Origin: Candidatus Aminicenantes bacterium UBA876
GTDB lineage: Bacteria > Acidobacteriota > Aminicenantia > UBA2199
Assembly: GCA_002294665.1 (NCBI GenBank)
Contig: DBFQ01000053.1
Location: forward strand, 1-11,283
Direction of reading: 5' to 3'
Length of the DNA stretch: 11,283 nt
Below, one piece after another: positions 5,446 to 11,283 of the stretch (positions are counted from its first letter, which is position 1; each line of letters opens with the position of its first letter). Position numbers and translations under genes: made by a program. Below the pieces are notes generated by a model, which had not been told where the DNA came from, did not search any database, and saw nothing but the letters and a program-made list of their open reading frames with translations.

Positions 5446-6674
5446 TGCAGCAGCTCCTGTTGGGGGATACGAACCTGTTCCTGTCTGACCATATCCTTGA
5501 TGGAGACCTCTCCTGAAGCGGATTCCTCTGTTCCCAGGACCAGGGTGAACGCCGCATTCATGCGATCGGAACGGCGGAATTGCTTTTTCAGGTTGGCGGC
5601 GGAGTAATCCAGGTAGGCAGGGTACCCCGCCCGCCACAATTGGCGCGCGAGTTTCATGGCATCGGCGCGGCTGTCAGCGGACTGGCAGGCCAGGAAACAG
5701 ATTTGCGGGTCTTTCCCGGGAGCGATTTCCAGGTGGAGCAACAGCCGTTCCATGCCGGCGGCAAAACCGATCCCGGCGATGTCCGGACCGCCGAGGTCGC
5801 GGACCAGGCGGTTGTAACGTCCGCCGCCGAGTATGGCGTTCTGGGCGCCCAGGCGGTCTGACGTGATCTCAAAGGCGGTGCGGGTATAGTAATCCAATCC
5901 GCGCACCATGCGTTCATTAACGGTATACGGGACGGCGTAGGTGTCCAGCCCGGCCCGTACCCCGGCGAAATGGTCGGCGCATCCGCGGCACAGGTGAGGC
6001 GTGATGGTGGAAAAGGTTGCGGCGGCCGCGCGGCAACCCGGCTGTTTGCAATCAAAGATCCGCAGGGGATTGGTGTCGATCTTGCGTCGGCAGTCCAGGC
6101 AGAGTTCTTGCTGGTGGGCCCGCGCTTCCTGCTGCAGGACCTTCAGGTATGCGGGACGGCATTCCTCGCAGCCCACGGAGTTGACCTCGAGGGAAATCTC
6201 TTTCAATCCCAGTTCTTCCAGAAATGCGTAGGCGGCGTACACCACTTCCGCGTCGAGTTCCGGGTTTTCCTCGCGAAACACCTCGACTCCGAACTGGTGG
6301 AACTGGCGAAAACGGCCTTTCTGCGGTTTGTCGTAACGGAACATGGGCCCGATATAGAAAAAGCGCAGGGGAAACACGGCGTCAAACAATCCGCCCTCGA
6401 TGGCCGCCCGCACCACGGAAGCCGTGTTTTCGGGCCTCAGGGTCAGGCTGCGGCCGGCCTTGTCCTCAAAGGTGTACATCTCTTTCTGCACCACTTCGGT
6501 GGCGTCACCGATACCGCGCTGGAACAATTCGCTGTGTTCAAACATGGGGGTACGGATTTCGCGGTAGAGAAATCGCGAGTAGAACTCACGAATCCGTTCT
6601 TCGAGGATCTGCCAGGCGGTGATTTCCGGATACACGATATCCCGGGTCCCCCGGGGAGCATTGATGCGGTTCAT
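5421..6674 (-). CDS. hisS: Histidyl-tRNA synthetase
   Basis: This 417-residue class II synthetase charges tRNA-His. It begins with the family's INAPRGTRD (4-12) and TPMFEHSELFQRGIG (42-56). Motif 2 is FRYDKPQKGRFRQFHQFG (112-129), the histidine-specific segment is VRGLDYYTRTAFE (257-269), motif 3 is around GIGFAAGMERL (301-311), and an anticodon-binding domain follows from about 325. The insertion between motif 2 and the HisA segment has Cys pairs at 169/172, 192/195 and 229/232 plus Cys209 and Cys214, a pattern seen in many bacterial HisRS and probably metal-binding. The ATG (6674-6672) overlaps the TGA of the sulfatase-like gene as ATGA, which implies coupled translation. It overlaps aspS by 25 nt at the other end. 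The hisS-aspS pairing is common in bacteria and indicates one transcript. Confidence 0.97.
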   Translation of the reverse strand: MNRINAPRGTRDIVYPEITAWQILEERIREFYSRFLYREIRTPMFEHSELFQRGIGDATEVVQKEMYTFEDKAGRSLTLRPENTASVVRAAIEGGLFDAVFPLRFFYIGPMFRYDKPQKGRFRQFHQFGVEVFREENPELDAEVVYAAYAFLEELGLKEISLEVNSVGCEECRPAYLKVLQQEARAHQQELCLDCRRKIDTNPLRIFDCKQPGCRAAAATFSTITPHLCRGCADHFAGVRAGLDTYAVPYTVNERMVRGLDYYTRTAFEITSDRLGAQNAILGGGRYNRLVRDLGGPDIAGIGFAAGMERLLLHLEIAPGKDPQICFLACQSADSRADAMKLARQLWRAGYPAYLDYSAANLKKQFRRSDRMNAAFTLVLGTEESASGEVSIKDMVRQEQVRIPQQELLQWLDQRKS

Positions 6675-8338
6675 AAATACCCCAGCGATTTCAGCATTTC
6701 TTCATGGCGTGGATCGATCTTGCCCGGACGCCCTTTGGACGCGATCAAGGCCCGGGATAGTTTCAATACGGCGTTGTACAATTCGGATTTCATTTTCGGA
6801 TCCGGGCAGTCTTCAAAGCGGTTGTCGATTCCCAGGGGGTCGTTCTGCATCTGGATCAGCTCGATTTTGTCATCGCTGTGGCCCGGGTAGTGGATAATCT
6901 GCCAGGGTGCGTTCACGATTGAAAACGCGTCGAAATAGGCTTCCGGTGAATAGGTTTCCAGAATGATCCGCCGGAATGGAATCGGATCCAGCAACGACAG
7001 CCCATCCATGAATTCGGGAACCGGACACCCGGCAACCCGGAGCAGCGTGGGGGCGACATCCAGCGTGGACACGGGGTCGGCTGAAGGCGGGGCGGACGCG
7101 ATGCCTTTCCCCGCCAGGATCAGCGGCACGCGGGTGTAGACGGGGTTGAGATAATGGATGTGACCGTAATGCCGGCGGTATTCACCCAGCCCTTCCCCGT
7201 GGTCGCCGATCACCAGGAACACGGCGTCATCCATCATGCCGTGTTCGCGGATTTTTTTCAGCAACAGGCCGATCTGGGAATCCATGTAGTGCACCTGTTC
7301 TCTGTACAGGCCGGGGCGGGAATCGGGGTGTTCCAGCATGCGGTAGATGAAAGATACCCGTACGCGCCGGGGCTCAGAGTCGCTGTTGGTGATCTCCAGG
7401 GGAGAGCGGAAGCGCGAGGCGAGGTAGTTGGCCTGGCGCTTGTTGCGTGTCCTGCGCCAGTGGGAAGGGATCTTGAGCCCGATCATTTCAGCCGCTCCGG
7501 TTTCGGGAGTCAGCAGAAAATCCTGGTAGGAGATAAAGCGCACCCGGGTCTCTCCCGGACCCTGGAATTCGCGCGGGATTTCGGTCTCCAGGGTAAGGCG
7601 GGTTTTCCCCGGCGGCGCCATGAAATCCACCTGGACCCGGGGCTGGTCGGTGCTCAGGTGGGAGTGGATTTCGCGTCCGTCTAGAAGGATACGGAATTTC
7701 TCGGAGAAGCGGGGCGGGTAATAGGGTTCGTGGGGGTCGGAGTAGTGAAACCAGAAAAAGGTTTTCCTGTTGCGGAAACGCTCGAGCGCGGCAAAGGCGT
7801 CGCGGTTGACTTCCGCGGCGGTGCGGTACCACAGGTTGGGGCGGAAATTTTCCGCATAAGAATCAAAGCCCTTGGCCGTGCCGAAGTCCTTTTTCAGGAC
7901 GCCCAGCGATATGGCGGCGGCGCCGTGATATCCTTTGGATTTCAACAATTGCGACAGACTGGGATGGGGGATCTCCTGGATCTGTCCGTTGTTGTAGACC
8001 TTGAGCCGATGCGGAGGCAGCGAATACAGCATGTTCAAATGGGACGGCAGGGTGATGGGGGTCAGGGCGAAGGCTTGCGACCAGGTGCGTCCGCGTGCGG
8101 CCAATGCGGCCAGGTGGGGGGTGTCGGAATTACCGGGCGTTAAATTAACTGCATCCGCGCGGGTGGTGTCCAGTGTCAGCAGGAAGATGTATTTCGGCTC
8201 GATCGCTTTTCGCGCGCACGAAAGCGTCAGCAGCAGCACAAAAAGCAGCAGGGGCAGCCGCATTCCGCGGCGGATGCCCCGGGCTGCGGAACCGAACCGG
8301 TGCGTTGCGGCGACCACGGCGGCTTGTGGGCGTTTCAT
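6671..8338 (-). CDS. Sulfatase-like hydrolase (alkaline-phosphatase superfamily) lipoprotein with Thr at the nucleophile position
   Basis: The predicted protein has up to 555 residues. The ATG at 8338, 3 nt after the S1 stop, suits coupled translation. The internal ATG at 8263 (residue 26) gives a compact lipoprotein signal, MRLPLLLFVLLLTLSC, with lipobox Cys41; neither start has a clear Shine-Dalgarno site. Metal-site features of the family are visible: TLDTTRAD (55-62), HYSDPHEPYYPP (198-209) and VIGDHGEGLGE (376-386). The sulfatase signature C/S-x-P-S-R is replaced by T-L-P-S-H (96-100), so formylglycine cannot form and Thr96 is the likely nucleophile, as in phosphatases and phosphodiesterases of the superfamily. 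About 130 residues (roughly 213-340), rich in beta strand, are inserted before the HYMDSQIG segment. The C-terminus LKSLGYL is typical of many sulfatase-like proteins from Acidobacteriota-like genomes. The substrate is unknown, possibly a phosphorylated or sulfated glycan or lipid outside the membrane. Its place between S1 and hisS is unusual. Confidence 0.85.
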   Translation of the reverse strand: MKRPQAAVVAATHRFGSAARGIRRGMRLPLLLFVLLLTLSCARKAIEPKYIFLLTLDTTRADAVNLTPGNSDTPHLAALAARGRTWSQAFALTPITLPSHLNMLYSLPPHRLKVYNNGQIQEIPHPSLSQLLKSKGYHGAAAISLGVLKKDFGTAKGFDSYAENFRPNLWYRTAAEVNRDAFAALERFRNRKTFFWFHYSDPHEPYYPPRFSEKFRILLDGREIHSHLSTDQPRVQVDFMAPPGKTRLTLETEIPREFQGPGETRVRFISYQDFLLTPETGAAEMIGLKIPSHWRRTRNKRQANYLASRFRSPLEITNSDSEPRRVRVSFIYRMLEHPDSRPGLYREQVHYMDSQIGLLLKKIREHGMMDDAVFLVIGDHGEGLGEYRRHYGHIHYLNPVYTRVPLILAGKGIASAPPSADPVSTLDVAPTLLRVAGCPVPEFMDGLSLLDPIPFRRIILETYSPEAYFDAFSIVNAPWQIIHYPGHSDDKIELIQMQNDPLGIDNRFEDCPDPKMKSELYNAVLKLSRALIASKGRPGKIDPRHEEMLKSLGYL

Positions 8339-8341
8339 GGG

Positions 8342-10057
8342 TCAGTCGCTGTTTTTGTCGATCTCGTTCTGCAGCAGGTCGCCGATTGTGGTGATGGAGT
8401 CGGTACTGGGGGTCATGTATTTTTCAATCTCTTCGCGTTCCTTCTGCTTGGCGACGGCGCGGAAACTGAGGTAAACCCGCTTTTTATCGGGGTGGCTGGC
8501 AACAACAGTGGCCTGCCGTGTTTCGCCCGCTTTGACCAGTTCCTGCAGATCTTCCGGGGTGATGCGGTTTTCATCCACTTCGCCGATGCGGACAAAGCCT
8601 TCGATGTTGCGACTGATCTCCACGGCCACGCCGCGATCCATCACGCGTTTTACTTTCACGTCGATAATCGATCCGGGCGGATTCTGGGTAAAGAACTCAT
8701 CCCACTCGTCATCGGTCAATTGCTTGAGGCCGAGTTTGATCTTGTAGTTCTGGTCCAGTTCGCGGTCCAGGATGACGGCGGTGATTTCCTCTCCTTCCTT
8801 GAGGAATTCCCTGGGAGTGTCGATGCGGAAATAACTGATGTCGGAGATCTTGATCACGCCTTCCACCTGGGGCTCCAGCTCCACGAATACGCGTGAGTTG
8901 AGAATTTTTCGCACCACGCCCTTGACCGCTTCTCCCGGCTGGTGCTGATCGATGTATTTTTCTTCCGGGCGCATTTCCAGTTGTTTCAGCCCGAGCTTGA
9001 TCTTTTTTTCTTCCGGATGGAGTTCGATCACCTGTACCCACATCTCATCGCCCACGGCGACGTATTCCTCGACGGTTTTGGGTTTGCCTTCCCAGGTCAG
9101 GTCGGAAATATGCAGCAGGCCTTCCACCCCGTCTTCCAGCTCAATGAAGGCGCCGAAATCCACGATCTTGGTTACTCTGGCCACGAGTCTTTTTCCCACC
9201 GGGTACTTGGTTTCAATGTTTTCCCAGGGATCGTCGTGAAGCTGTTTCATGCCCAGCGAGATTTTCTGCTTTTCCCGGTCCAGGTTCAACACCAGCACTT
9301 CCACTTCGTCACCGCGTTTCAGCTTGTCCTTGGGGTGGTTGACCCGGCCGTAGGAAATGTTGTCGCGGTGGACGAGGCCGTCCATGCCGCCGATATTGAC
9401 AAAGACGCCGTAATCGGTCACGGTGCTGACTTCCCCTTTCACGACCTGTCCGGGTTTCAGGTGGTCGAACAATTCCTTGACTTTTTCGCGGCGTTCCTCT
9501 TCCTGGATGACTTTGCGCGATACCACTCCCGAGTGGTCCTTGGGATTGAGGCGGGTGACGCGGAAGGTGAACTCCCGGCCCAGCAGGCGCGAGGGGTCCT
9601 TGACGCGGCGGATGTCGGCCTGGCTCATGGGCAGAAACATCTCCGCGCCCATGTCCACGATGAAACCCTTGTTTTCCGGCACTTCGCGCACGACCTTGCC
9701 CTGGATCGGCGTGCGTTGATCGTAGGCGTTCTGCACTGTCTCCCAGCCGCGGCGCTTGATGATCTCTTTGTGGCTGACCACGATGTAGCCTTCTTTGCGG
9801 TTCGCGCGCAGCGGCATGACCGTGATCGTATCACCGGGTTTCCGGGAAATATTTCCGTCCCAGTCTTCTATTTCCTTGCGATCGAGGATGCCTTCGGTTT
9901 TGTGACCGATATCCACAATGACCCGATCCGCTTCAATCGCGACAATGACGCCTTCAACCGGCTCGTTGTCTTCAATTGTTTTCAGGTCGTATTCCTTGAT
10001 GAGGTCACCGAATTCATCTCCGTTCGGGATCTGGTCGATATCCTTGGGTTTATCCAT
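8342..10057 (-). CDS. rpsA: S1 RNA-binding domain protein, 30S ribosomal protein S1 type
   Basis: This 571-residue protein consists of six S1 (OB-fold) repeats at about 33-98, 116-183, 204-272, 289-358, 377-446 and 463-533. That is the full domain count and length of a classical S1. Repeats 3 to 5 are the most canonical (VTDYGVFVNIGGMDGLVH, DFGAFIELEDGVEGLLHISD, RVFVELEPQVEGVIKISD) and each ends in a K-I-x-LGxKQL-type strand. S1 binds mRNA on the 30S subunit and helps it load. The start ATG (10057-10055) has AAGGAG about 8 nt upstream, and the gene overlaps the ispH stop by 8 nt. The ispH-rpsA neighbourhood is a known conserved pairing; in some Clostridia the two are fused. The C-terminal tail after residue 535 is short and acidic. 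It is followed 3 nt later by the sulfatase-like gene. Confidence 0.92.
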   Translation of the reverse strand: MDKPKDIDQIPNGDEFGDLIKEYDLKTIEDNEPVEGVIVAIEADRVIVDIGHKTEGILDRKEIEDWDGNISRKPGDTITVMPLRANRKEGYIVVSHKEIIKRRGWETVQNAYDQRTPIQGKVVREVPENKGFIVDMGAEMFLPMSQADIRRVKDPSRLLGREFTFRVTRLNPKDHSGVVSRKVIQEEERREKVKELFDHLKPGQVVKGEVSTVTDYGVFVNIGGMDGLVHRDNISYGRVNHPKDKLKRGDEVEVLVLNLDREKQKISLGMKQLHDDPWENIETKYPVGKRLVARVTKIVDFGAFIELEDGVEGLLHISDLTWEGKPKTVEEYVAVGDEMWVQVIELHPEEKKIKLGLKQLEMRPEEKYIDQHQPGEAVKGVVRKILNSRVFVELEPQVEGVIKISDISYFRIDTPREFLKEGEEITAVILDRELDQNYKIKLGLKQLTDDEWDEFFTQNPPGSIIDVKVKRVMDRGVAVEISRNIEGFVRIGEVDENRITPEDLQELVKAGETRQATVVASHPDKKRVYLSFRAVAKQKEREEIEKYMTPSTDSITTIGDLLQNEIDKNSD

Positions 10058-10946
10058 GGTGCATTCTCCTTTGATCTATATCCAACCTTGTTGCGGGTTT
10101 TGGATTGTATGCGCTGACAAAATTCTCTACCTTTTCAATCTCATCCGGAGGTGTCGAGGCGCCGGCGGCAATGCCCACGCTGCGGCAGTCCGCGAGCCAG
10201 TCATGAAAAGCAGGGTCATCCAGAGCCGCGCTGCCCTCGATATGCAGGGTGCGGGGGTTGTGGCGCTTGGCGATGCGCACCAGTTTCCCCGTGTTCGAAG
10301 AGTTGCGGCCGCCGATCACCACCACGCAATCGACTTGCGGAGCCAGGCGGCGTACGGCTTCCTGGCGTTCACGCGTAGCGTCGCAAACGGTGTTGTGCAC
10401 TTCCAGGCGTTGCGCCCGCCCGGCCAGGATGGCTTCGATCTCGCGAAAGAAATCGAGGTCCAATGTGGTCTGGGCCACTACACCCATCACCGGCATGCGG
10501 GGTACGGCCAGCGCTTCTTCACGGCTGTTGACAATGATCGGATTGGTGGCGTAACTGCTGGCCGCGATGATTTCCGGGTGATTGCGGTCGCCGACGATGA
10601 CCACGGGAATGCCCTGCTGTTCGAAACGCTCGATGATGCAGTGGGTTTTTTTGACCAGCGGGCAGGTGGCGTCCAGCAGTTGAAAACCCGCTTCGCGCAG
10701 CTCGGCCTCTTCGCCGGCAGGGATGCCGTGGGTGCGGATCACCAGGGTTTTGGCCGGGTCGGCCGCAAGGCGGTCGCGGATGCAGGCCACTCCTTTTCGG
10801 GCCAGATCGGAAAGAACGGACTGATTGTGGATTAATTCACCGAGAACCTGAATGTCCCGTCCTTCATTGCGAAGTCCATGGATCAGTTCAAGGGCTCTCT
10901 TGACGCCGAAGCAGAAACCGGCCTGATCTGCGATGCGAACGATCAT
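10050..10946 (-). CDS. ispH: 4-hydroxy-3-methylbut-2-enyl diphosphate reductase
   Basis: This 298-residue enzyme carries out the last step of the MEP (non-mevalonate) pathway, reducing HMBPP to IPP and DMAPP with an [4Fe-4S] cluster. The three cluster cysteines are Cys12 (AGFCFGVKRA), Cys95 (DATCPLVKK) and Cys188 (NTVCDATRERQ). Substrate-site motifs GELIHN (36-41), RTHG (71-74), HPEI (123-126), AQTT (158-161), GGRNSSNT (212-219) and AGASTP (261-266) are all present. The start ATG at 10946 matches the usual IspH N-terminus (MIVRIADQAGFCFG). The frame is open to 11057, but that extension crosses a strong promoter and is non-homologous in look. The Shine-Dalgarno match is weak. It is the first gene of the housekeeping operon and overlaps the S1 start. 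It shows that the organism makes isoprenoids by the MEP route. Confidence 0.96.
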   Translation of the reverse strand: MIVRIADQAGFCFGVKRALELIHGLRNEGRDIQVLGELIHNQSVLSDLARKGVACIRDRLAADPAKTLVIRTHGIPAGEEAELREAGFQLLDATCPLVKKTHCIIERFEQQGIPVVIVGDRNHPEIIAASSYATNPIIVNSREEALAVPRMPVMGVVAQTTLDLDFFREIEAILAGRAQRLEVHNTVCDATRERQEAVRRLAPQVDCVVVIGGRNSSNTGKLVRIAKRHNPRTLHIEGSAALDDPAFHDWLADCRSVGIAAGASTPPDEIEKVENFVSAYNPKPATRLDIDQRRMHHG

Positions 10947-10989
10947 TAGACGTATACGTATCCATTCGAAAAATTGAATTTTGAAGTAC

Positions 10990-11018
10990 ATCGTATACCA
11001 AATCCGTCCCCGTGTCAA
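10990..11018 (-). promoter_or_regulatory. Sigma70-type promoter of the ispH operon
   Basis: On the minus strand a perfect TTGACA (11018-11013), a 17-bp spacer and TACGAT (10995-10990) place the start site near 10983, about 37 nt before the ispH ATG. This supports the short ispH start. A 10-bp perfect palindrome, ACGTATACGT (10950-10959), lies in the leader a few bases before the ATG, and GTATAC also occurs at the -10 box. A regulator site is possible but unproven. Confidence 0.6.
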
Positions 11019-11081
11019 ACGCCGTTGCCAACGGTGAAAGGGTATTTGCGGGCTCATTCAAAGATTCCTCGCTGGTTTTTA

Positions 11082-11137
11082 GTGAAAAGAGAAAAGTGAA
11101 AAGAGAAAAGTGAAAAGTGAAAAGTCGAAAGTGAAAA
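11082..11137. repeat. Heptamer tandem repeat, G(T/A)GAAAA x 8
   Basis: Eight adjacent 7-nt units on the plus strand: GTGAAAA or GAGAAAA in seven, and one variant GTCGAAA (11124-11130). The array is almost pure purine on one strand. It lies upstream of the ispH promoter, in a stretch (10947-11283) with no gene that I can support. Confidence 0.85.
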
Positions 11138-11200
11138 CGTAAAGAAAAAACTTTATATGTTTATACGCACCGGCCCCAATGTGTGAGCCTGTTTTCTGCC

Positions 11201-11213
11201 TTCTACGTTCTAC
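11201..11213. repeat. Two-copy direct repeat TTCTAC
   Basis: Plus strand TTCTACG followed by TTCTAC, a short direct repeat with 7-nt period between the purine heptamer array and the CTCTTCAA array. It has the same period as the first array. Confidence 0.5.
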
Positions 11214-11244
11214 TGGGCGGCCACAGGGGGCCTCCCCTACATTT

Positions 11245-11283
11245 TTCAACTTCTTCCCTCTTCAACTCTTCAACTCTCCAACT
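11245..11283. repeat. Pyrimidine-rich CTCTTCAA-like tandem repeat, runs off window
   Basis: Plus strand TTCAACTT, TTCCCTC and then CTCTTCAA, CTCTTCAA-like and CTCTCCAA units with about 8-nt period continue to the window edge. A short hairpin, AGGGG-GCCT-CCCCT (11225-11238), followed by ACATTTTT lies just before it and could be a weak plus-strand terminator. Confidence 0.6.

Noticed and set aside
5446..5637. N-terminal extension of aspS
   Set aside because: The extra 64 residues lie inside hisS, are Pro/Gly/Arg-rich and unlike AspRS. The ATG at 5445 has a good ribosome site and gives the normal length.
5970..6890. Plus-strand open frame of 306 codons
   Set aside because: It is antisense to hisS and the end of the sulfatase-like gene, which are both well supported.
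8942..10117. Long plus-strand open frame of 391 codons
   Set aside because: It is antisense to the S1 gene. Its Phe/His/Asp/Val-rich composition is the mirror of S1 codons; it has no ribosome site or domain.
10947..11057. N-terminal extension of ispH
   Set aside because: It spans the promoter at 10990-11018, and the usual IspH N-terminus begins at 10946.
11082..11137. CRISPR array
   Set aside because: The units are 7 nt with no spacers; this is a simple tandem repeat.

Overview
The window reads almost entirely on the minus strand and has two unlike halves. The right half (about 3685-10950) is a compact, GC-rich housekeeping block. In transcription order it holds ispH, a six-domain S1 protein, a lipoprotein of the sulfatase/alkaline-phosphatase superfamily, hisS and aspS, joined by short overlaps or gaps of a few bases. 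A good sigma70-like promoter (TTGACA, 17 bp, TACGAT) lies just upstream of ispH. The left half (1-3684) is visibly AT-richer and holds an apparent ribosomally made, post-translationally modified peptide (RiPP) locus inserted directly behind aspS. No marker for taxonomy is present. The NHL-like beta-propeller lipoprotein, the sulfatase-like lipoprotein ending in LGYL, and the ispH-S1 pairing suggest to me a bacterium of the Acidobacteriota/Aminicenantes type. That is an impression, not a demonstration. || RiPP locus in transcription order: four tandem genes for 48-53-residue peptides (3555 down to 2892), 13-16 nt apart and each with its own Shine-Dalgarno sequence. After a 278-nt spacer with possible regulatory structure comes a radical SAM/SPASM enzyme of the peptide-maturase type. 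Then comes a beta-propeller lipoprotein, and last the first 39 codons of what looks like an ABC exporter, cut by the window edge. The four peptides share a C-terminal block: a CxC-type cysteine cluster, then G-x3-[DE]-Y-x2-G-Y-x2-G, behind N-terminal halves that barely resemble each other. One of the four (3231-3392) is only 53 codons and easy to miss, but carries the family motif clearly. || How the parts would work together (inference): the four peptides are substrates, the radical SAM enzyme installs crosslinks or other changes in the Cys/Gly/Tyr block, and the ABC protein exports the products. The lipoprotein would act outside the cytoplasmic membrane in an unknown role. The maturase reading frame is broken by an in-frame TAA between its [4Fe-4S] motif and its GGEP motif. 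The locus may therefore be decaying, express a split enzyme, or contain a one-base sequence error. || The far right end (10947-11283) has no gene. It holds the ispH promoter and short-period tandem repeats: an eight-copy G(T/A)GAAAA heptamer array and a CTCTTCAA-like array that runs off the window.
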